A stretch of 64,000 bases of DNA from Ampelocalamus luodianensis (lineage: Eukaryota > Streptophyta > Magnoliopsida > Poales > Poaceae): assembly GCA_036346255.1 (NCBI GenBank), contig CM070633.1, positions 15,934,001 through 15,998,000 on the forward strand, written 5' to 3'. How positions within the stretch are numbered: position 1 is the stretch's first letter; each line of letters opens with the position of its first letter. Below, piece by piece: positions 1 to 11,258 of this stretch. The position numbers and the translations under genes are program-made. A model generated the notes under the pieces. It searched no databases and had not been told where the DNA came from. It saw only the letters and a program-made list of their open reading frames with translations.

Positions 1-1690
1 ACGCTCGTTACTATGGTGCTGCTGATGATGACATGTCCAATGGCCGTGGAGGCTATCCACGACCACCACGGCGTGATTATTTTGATCGCTGACCTGCAGT
101 ACATGGAGGACACCGTAACGGTGGTTTGCAATGCGAGGACGACGGTATTGGCCGGATCAAAATAACCATACCGGAGTTCAAAGGCAGAGCGAAACCTGAA
201 GCTTATTTGGAGTAGGAGATGCGTGTCAATCAAATCTTCAACAACCATAACTACTCTGAAGAAAAGAAGATTCGTGTTGCTTCAATTGAGTTCACCGAAT
301 ATGCTATTATTTGGTGGGGTCAATTGAACCGTGCAGGAGATCGTCCACACACTTGGGAGGGGATGAAACAAGTCAAGAGGACTAGATTTGTTCCAGCGTA
401 CTATACTAGGACGCTGAATACAAAGCTACGTCATCTATCTCAAGGCTCCAAGTCCGTGAATGAAAACTATCAAGAGATGCAAGTGCTCGTGATTCGTACT
501 AGTGTTCATGAGTCCACTGAAGCTACCATAACACGTTTCTTTGAAGGGCTGAACGATGACGTGTGGAATCGTGTTGATTTGATGCAGTATAACACCGTAT
601 AAGAGCTACTTCACCAAGCGGAGCGCGCTGAACAATGGGTGAGGATAACCATCCAAAGGTTGGCCGCACCAATCCATCGAGTTGGCGGTGTCCAATTCAA
701 CAAGATGGTGAAGGTGGTTCAAGTTCTAAGCCAGTTGTACTCACCAACCAGGCGGGACTACAGCTGAAAGACGCTTCAAAGTCAGTAAGTACAGCACGCA
801 AGGAGGCCTCTACATCTGATTTGATGCCTTCTCCACTGCTCGAACACATGACATTGAGTGCTACAAGTGCAAGGGCAGAGGGCACATGAAGAAAGATTGT
901 CCCAATTTAAGACAAGTGCCACTCATACAAGATGGCTATGAATCGGAGAGTGATAGTGACGACGCTGATTATAAAAAAAGAGCCATCCAAGGATTCTGAC
1001 ATTGAAGTCGTGTATTGTGATCCCAAAGCGGGTCCCATGTTGATGACTCACAAGGTGAATGGTGACAATATGCTAATCGTCGAAAAGGGACAGCGACGTG
1101 AAGTCTTCCAAACCCAATGCATGATCAAGGGTAAACGGTGCAAGCTGATGATCGATTGAGGAAGCTACAACAATGTGATCAGCAAGGACATGGTTGATGC
1201 ATTCTCATTGACCACATGACATCATCCTAAGCCATACTATATGCAATGGCTTCACAATGTTGGTAAGCTGAAAGTTACACATAAAGTTTCAGTACCGTTT
1301 TCAATTGATGGCTATGAAGACAAGGTGGAATGCGACGTTGTGACTATGCACATATGTCACATTGCTGGGGCATCTATGGCAGTTTGATCGCAACGTTACA
1401 CACTAAGGGAAAGCTAATCGTTTCACGTTGATACATAGAGGTGTGTTTCATTCTTTGCTGCCGAAACGAGATGAGGATATCAATTCTGATATTGTTATCA
1501 AGAGCAAGGATCTTCTGAAGAATACCTCGAAACCGAGGATGGTTTTGCTTGAATGGGGAGGGGATGATGTGGCCCAGGTTGCCATTCCACCACTTTGCCT
1601 TGTGCTACACTAATCCAATCTGAACGTACAAGGTCAAGTGATGCTGATCGGGTATATGGAGGCAAGCTGAAGCTAAGTGTAAGCCGAGCC
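1..1690 (+). pseudogene. Ty3/gypsy gag-protease remnant
   Basis: The 5' half reads as a retrotransposon capsid (retrotrans_gag): a PEFKG...PEAYLE motif near 165-213, then WWGQL and FFEGLNDDVW, with an open stretch at 219-602. A CCHC zinc knuckle (CYKCKGRGHMKKDC) lies at about 859-900. An aspartic-protease start follows near 1110-1210, where the active-site MID-G-G-S region carries a stop (TGA at 1157-1159) in place of the first Gly. Another in-frame stop replaces the expected Trp near 214. Further stops and frame changes follow, and no reverse transcriptase or integrase is seen. The element is cut by the window edge, so its 5' LTR is not visible. It is inferred to be dead. Confidence 0.85.
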
Positions 1691-1699
1691 AAAAGGAAG

Positions 1700-2110
1700 T
1701 GAGGTCCACGACCAGATCAGCAAGGTCTACGACCAGCTCCTGAAGGTCTACGATCAGATCCGCAAGGTCTACGACCAGCTCCTAGGGGTCTACGACCACT
1801 TCCATATGGTCCACGACCACTTCAAGAAGGTTTACGATCAGTTTCACCAGCTCTACGACCGGTACTTGGTGGAAGGAGTACTTGTCGTGAACAATACTCG
1901 TTAGAGCAGTACCCGACGGAAGGAGCACTCGTCATGAACAGTATTCGACGAAAACAGTATTCGGCAGGAGGCGTACTCGACGGGAACAGTACTCAGCGCT
2001 AATAGTACTTAGTGGGAACATTCAGCGTCTAGGTAGTCTACGACCACGACAGTTGGTCTACGACCACAACCAGTTGGCCCACAACCACGACTAGATAACC
2101 TACGACCAAG
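1700..2110 (+). repeat. Degenerate tandem array of CTACGACCA-type units
   Basis: The motif (G)TCTACGACCA(G/C) recurs about ten times at roughly 20-30 bp spacing (1705-1860 and again 2035-2110). The two blocks flank a second repeat type at about 1865-2010 built on GTACTCG/CAGTATTCG words. It sits just 3' of the gag-protease remnant and probably belongs to the same element or to satellite-like filler within it. Confidence 0.75.
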
Positions 2111-2774
2111 TCCACGATCGGGAGATCCGAACTACATCATGAGAAGGATTCTTGGGGCTAAGATATTTCGTTTATAGATAATTTTTGGTATATATCTCTT
2201 AGTTTGATTCGGTTGTAATCTTTCCATAATTGTATTAGGAAAGAAACTCTATACGATACGAGAGTTAGAGATAAAATCAGCATTAGGCCGTATGTGAGTT
2301 GGCCGCACCCTTAGGTGCCAATATAAGGTCAGGGCATTGCCCATTGTAAAAGGGGAAAGAATTTTAGAAGAAATACAGAAAAGTCACGGCGACTTTGTGG
2401 CACAATATCTTGCGTGTTTGTTGAGGTTTTCCCATCTAAGGTTTGTTGAGGTTGGTGCAAGGCAAGAACGTGACGTTCTTGAGATTGCCTACCGAATCTA
2501 TATGATTCAACTCATCTAATTCGTGATCTTTGCTGCTCACGGTTTAGAGAAGCTTCGAGTTCATACTTCTAATCGTCCTTGTGATTGATTAGTGCGTGAA
2601 TTCCAGGATATCTATCTACACTGCGACGTGGTCGAAGGAGCAGCTGCTATCTTCATCACTGCAAGACGAAGGGTCGACTCTGTCGTTTGTACCACGAAAG
2701 ATCAGGCAACCATACGCATCAGCTAGTTTACTAGTTGGTCCGTATCATAGTCTGATCGGCACCATGTTCGGCTT
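2111..2774. other. Unassigned stretch, probably retrotransposon 3' sequence
   Basis: AT-rich, with short open stretches but no recognisable domain. The style (a block near 2280-2350, then an AT-rich tail) resembles LTR or untranslated retroelement sequence. I could not find paired LTR ends. Confidence 0.35.
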
Positions 2775-2985
2775 CTCCAGTGTGGCCAACATCCCCAAGG
2801 CGTATGTGGCATTCGTGATGCTCTTGATCTGCACGTACGGGTCAGGTTTGCATGGTCATGGGGGCCGCTTGGCTGATTCATCCCTAGCAAGATCTTCCCG
2901 CTGGAGATCAGGTCAGTGGGGCAAAGCATCAACGTGTCGGCGAATATACTCTGCGCCTTCGTCATTGCGCAAGCATTTCTCCCTA
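2775..2985 (+). pseudogene. Monosaccharide (STP/MST) transporter fragment
   Basis: The translation matches a conserved internal block of plant H+/hexose symporters of the major facilitator superfamily. It shows IPKAY, then FAWSWGPLG, then PSKIFPLEIRSVGQSINVS and FVIAQAFL. The GPLGW tryptophan codon is a stop (TGA near 2872), and a one-base frame change lies between the Tyr-Gly-Ser-Gly part (about 2840) and the FAWSWGPLG part. Only about 70 codons are present, covering roughly one to two membrane helices of a protein that normally has twelve. A relic, not a gene. Its 3' portion is repeated immediately downstream. Confidence 0.8.
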
Positions 2986-3045
2986 TTTCTCCCCATCGGA
3001 CGAGGGCATTTCCTTTTTGCGTGGCTAGAATCGAAATAACACTCG

Positions 3046-3126
<81 letters not shown>

Positions 3127-3341
3127 CAACAACAGAATATTTTATCAAGAAACATAGTCAGTGGGGCAAAGCATCAACGTATTGGTGAACATGCTCTGCA
3201 CCTTCGTCATGGTACAAGCATTTCTCCCCCATCGGACAAGGGCATTTCCTTCTTGCGTGGCTAGAATCGAAATAACAGTGGATATAATAATAATAATAAC
3301 AATAATAATAATAATAATAGAATATTTTATCAAGAAACATA
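2912..3341 (+). repeat. Tandem duplication of sugar-transporter relic plus (TAA)n
   Basis: Copy 1 (2912-3156) and copy 2 (3157-3341) both start GTCAGTGGGGCAAAGCATC and end in TTTATCAAGAAACATA. They meet head-to-tail with no spacer. Each holds the transporter fragment, a shared block ending GTGGCTAGAATCG, then a TAA microsatellite. Copy 1 has about 25 TAA units and copy 2 about 10 with an AAC interruption, which accounts for most of the length difference (245 versus 185 bp). Confidence 0.9.
3047..3123 (+). repeat. (TAA)n microsatellite
   Basis: About 25 uninterrupted TAA units followed by CAACAACAACA. It is the longer of the two arrays in the duplication and lies about 290 bp upstream of the likely first exon of the enoyl-ACP reductase gene. 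Confidence 0.97.
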
Positions 3342-3640
3342 CTAAGCATAAACAATTACATTGAAAATAAAAATATATTCTTAAAACCGATGTAAACGAA
3401 GGGTAAATAATGGATTTCCAGCCAAAAACCCTCGGCGGCTCGGCCTCATCGAAACCCACGACCTCCGCGACTTCGCCACTTTCCGTTCCCCACCTGCAAC
3501 ACAAACCTCCAATCCCAATTCCCCCGCAAGAACACGCGCTCCTCGCGCTCTCAGCCCCAGATCGGATCCCATCCAGCGCGCGTCGCGCCATTTCCCGCCG
3601 TCCCATCCCGTCGAGGTGAGGAGGTACGCCGTATCCCCCT
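3342..3640 (+). promoter_or_regulatory. Putative promoter and non-coding first exon of the ENR gene
   Basis: A TATA-like AAATATATTC at about 3366-3375 is followed by a C/T-rich, GC-rich segment ending in plausible donors (CGAG|GTGAGG near 3613 or GGAG|GTACGC near 3624). An intron to an acceptor just before 4381 (ATCGCAG) would place the start codon in exon 2, a common arrangement for plant housekeeping genes. An upstream ATG frame of 69 codons (3410-3619) would be a uORF if transcription starts before it. The exon limits are inferred, not proven. Confidence 0.5.
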
Positions 3641-4408
3641 GCCCCGCTCTGCGTGGGCGGGTGCATTCCCGGTTTTCTTGGCAAATCTCGTCCCACGAAC
3701 AGTTCGAGGGAGCGATTAATTGAATGCATGTTCTCTCGTCTGTTTGCTCGTGTGCTTGGTCGTGTTTTTCTTTTTCTGGGGATTAGTTGTGTGCTGTTCT
3801 TGGGATTTTGGACTTTGCGTAGCGATGGGAGCCAATCTGATGCGAAATGGCTGTTCTTTATTAAAGGGGGAACGTGGATTTCGACTTGGATGGATGGCGC
3901 TACATCTTGTTTATTTCGTTGCCTTAACTCTGATTGGCGAGGTTTGAATTTTGGTGTTTGGTTTATGGTATGGCGAATTGGTTCGATCTCTTGTGTTTTT
4001 TTTTTTTTTTTTGGAAATGGAGTTTAGTTCTGCCGAATGAGGATAAAAGCTGAAATTCTTTATGTTTTATGCTCGTGCTACGAGATTCTTGGCCATACCC
4101 GCAGATTCTAAAAGGGAGGCTTGGTCATGTTACTCTATGATAAGACTGAAGTTGTTCATCTTACCAAATCCTCATTAACGGAAACTTAGCGAATTATTCA
4201 TGTTTCACGGTGCAGAAATACTGTTTGTACTGACCCTAGGAACTTCGGGTTTAGTTTGATGTGTGGTGCTTGGCTGGGCTTGACTGTAACAGTAAAAACA
4301 GTCCGAAAAGGAAATTTATGTACCGCATGCTCTATGAATGAATATGTTGAATGACATTATGTTCAACTTATTGTCATCGCAGTTGACATTTGTTCTACAT
4401 AAAGGACG
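3641..4408 (+). other. Probable 5'-UTR intron and short leader of the ENR gene
   Basis: T-rich sequence (including a run of 15 T near 4000) with no coding signal. It ends in a polypyrimidine-poor but usable acceptor CAG at about 4381, followed by a 28-base leader before the start codon. Confidence 0.5.
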
Positions 4409-7400
4409 ATGGGTGCATCTGCTACTTCTGGTATGCAGATGGTGGTGGCGCGTCCTTGCATCCCAGCTTGCCAGCGAGTGCTAGGGTCGAGATCAGCAGT
4501 TTCTGCATTTGGAAGGGCACTTAGTATCAGAACTGGCTTTGCAAGCTGTGCAAAAACCACATCAGCGGGGCCGCTCATTTCTTTAAACCATAAGAGATTT
4601 TCTGTGAAGGCAATGTCACAGACAGGTGCACAAGGACTTCCCATTGATCTCAGAGGTAAGCTGAACTCAGTTGTTTTTTATTCGAGAAGTAACAAAAAAG
4701 ATAGATGGTTATTGCTATATTTTGAAGGGTTAATGTCTTCTCCATAATTGTTTCTTCATGGCAACTTTGTCTTTTCATCTAGTACTATGCACTTCAGTTG
4801 TACTTCTGCAATCTACAATGACAATCACATTTGTTCTGTACTTCTGTGTATTTCATATTATACAACTGGCAAGTTCCACTTTATCTTTAGGTGGAAAAGG
4901 TTTTCATGACTTCCCATGAGGAATACTAGAAATATCTTATGCAAATGCAACCATTTTTTTTTGTCTCCCTCCATAACTGTGACAAAACATTATATACTGC
5001 TCCAGCTAAGGTGATCTGCTGGAAACATAAGCCCAACATATCTATTGAACTTCAGAATTTAGTAACATGGACTGACTTGTGAGAGAGAAGGAAAATGGAA
5101 TACTGAGATAGCTAATTAAAGATGCAAAACAGGGGGAAATATTCAAATGAGACCCCACTAGAATCTAGAACTGTATCTTCTTGGCATATTTTGAAGTTAA
5201 TGTGGTTATTGCTATATGTCGAAGGGGTAGTGTCTTTTCTATAATTGTTCTTCTTGGCACCTTTGTGTTATCTTTTAGTACTAAACACTTCAGTTGTGCT
5301 TCTGCAATAACAAGCACATTTGTTCTGTGTATGTCATATTATACAACTGAGCAAGTTAGTTTTAGGTGGAAAAGGTTCTTGTGCCTTGTCATGAGGAATA
5401 TTAGAAATATATTATGCACATGCAATCAATTTTTTTGTCTTGCTCTGCTACGTGAAAATTATGGTAAAAAGTTCAAAACACTTCAGAGAACAACCTGCAT
5501 GGAACTGGGTACTTTCCATATTAACACATTGTAGTTTGTATAGATCTAGTGTACCACAAAAGACAGCCACCTCTTTTTATCTTTTACGTTTGATATCGAA
5601 ACATGATGACAGGGACATTATTGTATCTGGTTTACAAATAGGGGGACTCAATTGACAAAAAAAAAAAAAAATCCTATTGTTCATTGGTTCGCATTGGATT
5701 TGTTTATGGATTGCACTGATCCTATCATGTGATGTTTCATCGGTAACATATCCTGTAAATTCTACAGTAGATTCCTGTTATTAGTTTTGAGAATATGCGT
5801 CTTACTAATAATATGGTAACACTAATTAGGTAAGTTTCTTTTTAGCACTACACTTCCAGGTTTTGGAAGTTGTGCAGTGAATCCTTCACAAACAGAAAAT
5901 CAACCTAGCTTTTTTAGGAAATGTATAATCTGACCTAATGCAAGAGATATTCAATTACTCAAAATTTACTAGTTCATGTGCCATTTTTCAGGTAAAAGAG
6001 CATTTATTGCTGGAGTTGCTGATGATAATGGCTATGGCTGGGCAATTGCTAAGGCTCTTGCTGCAGCTGGTGCTGAGATTCTTGTTGGTACATGGGTGCC
6101 TGTAAGTTGATCTCTTTCATGAAATTATCATACTGACTATTCCAGTGAGCTATTTTACAGACCATACACATTTTTCAGGCATTGAACATATTTGAGACAA
6201 GCTTGAGACGTGGAAAGTTTGACGAATCACGAAAGTGCGTTCATCTAGTTCTACATTAGTTTGAGCATAGTTGGCGATTTGTTTAGTCCACTTCAGTGTT
6301 TCTTGTTGGAACTATAATCGTCTGTCTGGTGTTTGACAAGCATTTGATGCAGACTGCCTGATGGATCTCTTATGGAGATTACTAAAGTCTATCCACTGGA
6401 TGCAGTTTTTGACTCCCCAGAGGATGTTCCTGAAGATGTAATGCTCGTCATTTATAATGTTTTCCCTTGACAATTCCCACTCTGGCATTCTGGCTTTATG
6501 AACATTTTCCTCCCTGTTGTAGATTAAAACAAACAAAAGGTATGCTGGATCCTCAAATTGGACTGTTAAGGTAGCTACAATGTTCTTTTTAAACTCAACT
6601 CCTGCGATCTGATGAATACTATGTTGTGTAATGTTTTCTATCATAGGCCTAATTCCTATATGCCTTCATTTGACAGGAAGTTGCTGAAACTGTGAAAAAT
6701 GATTTTGGCAGCATTGACATCCTTGTGCACTCTCTTGCCAATGGTCCTGAGGTAAAGCCTCTATCTCTCACAGACATTATCATCATCGTCGCCATCAGTA
6801 GCATAGACTATTTAGTTAATCTTCTTTTTCCCTCAAAGGTAACAAAGCCTTTGCTGGAGACATCAAGGAGAGGGTATCTTGCTGCAGTTTCAGCATCTAG
6901 TTACTCTTTTATTTCCTTACTTCAGCACTTCCTTCCCATAATGAATCCAGGTAATACTCCCTACATATATGCTTGCTATTCTGTTTCTATTCTGACGATT
7001 TTTTTTTCTTTTGTCGCTATGCTACTGTCTCAGTTTTATTCGGCCAGCAGATCATGCTCGCACTAGTGTTTCACAAGTTTTTTATTGGATCGACTGTTGA
7101 ACAAAGAACAGATGTCAGTAGTGAATCTACCTTGGACTTTCTATGAATTATGGGCGCTGTTAGGTTGCATGCCACAATCTGCCATACTCAGCTGAGACAT
7201 GCCACACCTGCTTAGCCTAGTGTTCGTTTCCTATGACACTGGCGTGCTGCAAGTCCTTGCGTGAGTTGGCCCTTTGCCACACCTAGGGATGAAAACGGAT
7301 CGGATACGGACGGATAGTGTCTCTGCCATATTTGTTTTCATATTTTTCTAGATCCGGATCCGGATACGAATACCCCGGATATGAATACAAATACGAATAA

Positions 7401-9663
7401 TATTGAATACGAATACGGAGCGAATACAAATCGAAACGAATACGGTTGCGAATATTTTTCGGAACATGAAAACCCCTTAATTTGTATGTCAGAAATTAAT
7501 GAAAACATATAACTAATTTATTTGATGCAAACATTCATGACTGGTTCATATTTTTAGCAACCACACATAACATTGACACTAGCAAGCTGCATTAACTAGT
7601 TCATCACAAGCATAACACTTAGTTTACCATATTTAGCTTATAAGTCATAACTCACAAAGTCACAAGTTATCACGCATTCACACTTAATTCATCACATACA
7701 TAAAACTTAGTTCACACTAACACCGATTAGGCTGGATGGTTAATCTATACACAAATGACTGTAACATCCCAAAGTATGTTGCCAAAAATAAAATTAATAA
7801 GGTTATTATTTTATTGGATTTTCTGATATTTAAAAGAGTTTTCCTTGTTAAAAAGGAAAAAAATAATAAAATAAAGTCAATTATTTAATTTCCTAGTTTT
7901 TAATGTCAAAAATTAAATTTATTGAAAAAGAAAATTTTAATTACTTTAATGAATTTTCTAGATTTTAAAAAGGTTTTTCCTATTTTTCAGAAATAAAAAA
8001 TAATTTATATACAAAAAAAAAAACTAACTTTGAGTTGTAATTAATTTTATTAACTTAAAAATAATTCATTTTTTTTTGTGATTTTTCTAGAATTTTTGAA
8101 CTCTATTTGTTATTTTCTAAAAGATTATTTGATTTGTTGCATTTTCTGAAATTCAGAAATTAATTAAAATTTCCTTTCCTCTTTTGGGGCAAAATCCGGA
8201 TAATCCGTATTCGTTTCCGTATCCGCCGGATAGCATGCCCACCGTATTCGTTTCTGTTTCCGACAAAAAAAAAATCCGAATTCGTTTCCGATCCGAAAAT
8301 TATCCGAGGAAAATCCGATCCGACAAAATCCGAATCTGTTTTCGTCCGGATCGGTCGGAAACTATCCGATCCGTTTTCACCCCTAGCCACACCACCTCAA
8401 TTGAAAATTTTTGCGAAGAAAATGCTCATCGAAAGTCCTTAGGTAGGTGCCCCACGCGTATTATACAACAAAGCATCAGCAATTTCATGTTTGCCACACT
8501 TAATTTTGGTCTGGTGACAAAGCAAACAGGACGGAATTGCCACAAAATGTGGTTATTGCAGGCATGTGCCTTGGTGTGGTAAACTGTGATAGGCCACGAA
8601 ACAGGCCCTAGGATTTGCTTGTTTAATGGAAAGCATTTGTTATTTTTTCCTTAGATCAAAACAACCTTTTTGTTCTGATGCACAGGTTACTGCTTTCTTA
8701 TGCACTGCTTCATTTTTTATTTGAATATTTTGCAGGAGGTGCTAGTATCTCTTTGACCTACATAGCCTCTGAAAGGACAATTCCTGGGTAAATGTTCTAA
8801 CAATTTCTAGGATATGACGTGAGCTATGGTTACTTATGATTTGTTTGGTGATTTTGTACTTCTGTAGATACGGTGGTGGCATGAGTTCAGCAAAAGCAGC
8901 ACTTGAGAGCGATACAAGAGTACACACTTCTCTATGAGATCATGCATATCATACATTTACCCTTCCACAAGTGCAACAATGCTTCGCTTTGCATATATTT
9001 ATTTGCAAGCGTTTTTTGTATGCAGGTTCTTGCTTACGAAGCAGGTCGAAAAGGCAAAATCAGAGTGAACACCATATCGGCAGGTATCCTTTTTGCCTAG
9101 GAAGTTCCTCCTTTTAGGAAATCTTGCAGCATAAAATTTAGCATTAGAAAGGCATAATTTGCATACAAAATTAACAGATAATTGTAAATTGGTAGCTTTA
9201 TTTATAGAACATGTGTGATATCTGATTTGCAGTTGTTTGGGGTGTCTAGCATCAACAACTTAGCAGCACTTGTGTTCTTCTTCTTCTGTCTTCATCATCA
9301 TCATCATGCATTGCATGTATGATTGTATGTTTATTTCCTTAGGCCCATTGGGAAGCCGAGCAGCCAAAGCTATTGGATTCATCGAGAAGATGATTGAGTA
9401 CTCTTATGTCAATGCACCATTGCAGAAGGAACTCTTGGCAGGTTGACATTGCCTTCTTTTCCTTTGACTACACAACTCTTTTGATGCTTGTTTCTTCAGA
9501 ATTTGTCTAAAAGAACTTTATGCATTCAACAGATGAAGTAGGGAACACAGCAGCGTTCTTAGTGTCTCCGTTGGCATCTGCAATCACTGGCTCAACTGTG
9601 TATGTTGACAACGGACTCAATACAATGGGACTTGCAGTCGACAGCCCTACTCTATCCACATAA
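4409..9663 (+). CDS. ENR1: Enoyl-[acyl-carrier-protein] reductase (NADH), chloroplastic
   Basis: Catalyses the last, NADH-dependent reduction in each cycle of plastid type II fatty-acid synthesis (FabI/MOD1 family, SDR fold). The coding exons are 4409-4655, 5992-6101, 6179-6234, 6353-6437, 6523-6570, 6677-6751, 6839-6950, 8736-8787, 8868-8919, 9026-9083, 9343-9441 and 9533-9663. All introns are GT-AG, the phases match throughout, and the sum is 1125 nt (374 aa), the usual family length. Residues 1 to about 72 are Ser/Ala/Arg-rich and fit a plastid transit peptide. The nucleotide-binding GVADDNGYGWA is at 90-100. The catalytic Tyr263 and Lys271 (YGGGMSSAK) have the plant Tyr-x7-Lys spacing. 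SLANGPE, SASSYSF and the C-terminal YVDNGLNTMG are present. The gene symbol follows the rice family name and paralogue assignment is uncertain. It looks intact and functional. Confidence 0.96.
4706..5443 (+). repeat. Direct duplication inside ENR coding intron 1
   Basis: Two ~240-260 bp copies (about 4706-4968 and 5203-5443) share TGGTTATTGCTATAT, then CACTTCAGTTGT, CACATTTGTTCTGT, CATATTATACAACTG and AGGTGGAAAAGG in the same order, with scattered substitutions and small indels. About 235 bp separates them. Neither copy contains a splice boundary. The divergence suggests an old event. Confidence 0.85.
7284..8385. mobile_element. Non-autonomous hAT element in ENR coding intron 7
   Basis: Terminal inverted repeats TAGGGATGAAAACGGATCGG and its near-complement ending CCGTTTTCACCCCTA bound a 1102-bp unit. 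It is flanked by a perfect 8-bp duplication GCCACACC (7276-7283 and 8386-8393), the hAT hallmark. Subterminal regions are rich in inverted GGAT(C/A)CGGATACGAATAC-like words. No transposase is encoded. The interior carries an LTR-derived segment at 7752-8180. The intron's splice sites lie outside the element, and both flanking exons are intact. Confidence 0.92.
7752..8180 (+). repeat. LTR 5'-end fragment trapped inside the hAT element
   Basis: Begins TGTAACATCCCAAAGTATG and continues collinearly with the first ~330 bp of the LTR starting at 11259. Shared words include GTTATTATTTTATTGG, TTTTCTGATATTT and TTTTTCCTATTTT. The rest of that LTR is absent and no 5-bp duplication is evident, so it is a truncated passenger, not a complete insertion. 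Confidence 0.75.
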
Positions 9664-10517
9664 ACATCTTTCTGCTGGATGTGGTGCAGTTATTAGTCCG
9701 TGCATTGCCAACCTTGAAGTTTGATTCTAGATTTTTCGGATGAATTCGAAGAAAGATGGTAGCTTGAAGATACAAAAATTCTGGAAAAATGAGTTCCTAG
9801 TTTTCATTTATATTTTGACTATCAGCCGGCAATCAGAAATAGAATTGTACGGGGGTGGGGGATTGCATTGGTCTCTAACTCTCTATTTGTGTGTGTTATC
9901 TGTGTTCCAATACCTGATTTGTTCTAGTTCTAGGAAGAAGTCTATTTGATACCCCTAAACTCTTTCAAATAAAATTTAAATTAACTCTAAATTAAATAAT
10001 TGTCGTTAGTTGGGAAAATTCAAAACCTATTTTATATAATAAGAAAAATAAATTGTTCTCTCCTCATCATGGTCATCTATCTATCTATCTTTAGCTTTTT
10101 CGTAGCAATTCTTTCTTATATAATTCTCATTTCACCATTTTATAATGCTAAATGGATCCTCTTTCCTTGAATTTTTTTATAGATGGTAAATACGTTTTTT
10201 ACCATTACATTCAAGACATGAAGCTATCAAGTGAGTGTTGTCCTACAAAAATTATCAAAGGCCGTGAATCGAAGATTATGATGTCGGTCCAACCATAAAG
10301 CTTAAGTTTGTCAAGATTCGTTCTGTGTATTGAGTCGCTCTACTAAATTAAGAGTCTCAGTCGAGTAGATCGTTTGTATAAAGCCATTAAGTTTTTCTGA
10401 AAATCTTTTGAGTTGGTTCTTTCGTTTAGAAGTGTTGTTCTACTCTATCCCTTTAGTTCTTCCGTGTCTCTTTTCTAGCCTCTGTCTCCTTCTCTAATCC
10501 TCTAGAGTAACTGGCAG
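9664..10517. other. ENR 3' region, then truncated retroelement leader
   Basis: 9664 to about 9960 is AT-rich and fits the ENR 3' UTR. About 9960-10200 is AT-rich with nothing recognised. About 10200-10517 resembles a Ty3 leader preceding gag (C/T-rich just before the gag ATG at 10518). No tRNA primer-binding site or 5' LTR was found, so the retroelement appears truncated on this side. Confidence 0.45.
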
Positions 10518-11258
10518 ATGGTGAACACTCGTCATTCTGAAAGAGGAACCAACACCAACAATGGTGTCCCTGGGATTGGCAGTGCCGAAGGCAACCAACA
10601 ACTGACAGCAGTAACACTTCAGAATTTGAATCAGTTTTTCGTCACCCAGACTCAACTAATGCAACATATAATGCAACAGATGAACAACAACAATGTTTCT
10701 TCAGTCGTTGCTCTTACAGCACATGAACAATGTTCCTGCGATGAGTTACCAAAGGTAAAGCCACCATAAGTAGACGTGAGCCACTTTCTTCCTGAAAGTC
10801 GCCATCCATGGAAGTATGTCATCTATTACAGATGTGGTGAACCAGGACACTTCACCTACGGATGCCCTCAAAAGGAAAAGCCAAAACAAGATATTCATTG
10901 TGCTATCTGCAATAGCTCCGGACATTATTTCATCAAGTGTTCCAAGAGGAAGATGATCGAGTATGAAGACTGCAACTATTGTGGCAAGAAAGGGCATTAT
11001 GCCAAGAGATGCCCCAAGAAGCAAGGAACAGCAAGTCCATACTTAAACAACTCCAAAGTTCCAACTGTCACCACCATGCAGGCAAAAAGGAAGCCGCAGA
11101 ATTCTAAAAAGGATGTTTGTGCAACATTGCAGCTCAGGCCCCATCAAATGTGGAGCAGAGTGCGTACAACAACAGTTCCAGTTGAAGACCTAGTATTCCC
11201 AACTTTCTTTCTAGCCTCTCCGAATCTTAGGAACGATATTCCTTTTAAGGGGGTAGTT
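10518..11258 (+). pseudogene. Ty3/gypsy gag remnant with three zinc knuckles and PPT
   Basis: Opens with MVNTRHSERG, the typical start of plant Ty3 gag. A stop at 10767-10769 and a frame change lead into the nucleocapsid part at 10776-11256. This carries three CCHC knuckles: a first one whose leading Cys is Tyr (YRCGEPGHFTYGC), then CAICNSSGHYFIKC and CNYCGKKGHYAKRC. The capsid core is largely missing and there is no protease, RT or integrase. A polypurine tract (TTTTAAGGGGGTAG, 11242-11255) precedes the 3' LTR. This is a deleted, non-autonomous copy. Confidence 0.85.

Noticed and set aside
2723..3188. Long frames with poly-Ile or poly-Tyr tracts
   Set aside because: Products of translating the (TAA)n microsatellite, not proteins.
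3720..4027. Short frames rich in Phe/Val/Leu after the first ENR exon
   Set aside because: T-rich 5'-UTR intron sequence; frames are not conserved-looking and lack a plausible context.
8160..8582. Arg/Asp/Ser-rich frames near the hAT right end
   Set aside because: Caused by subterminal GGATCCGGATACG-type repeats of the hAT element.
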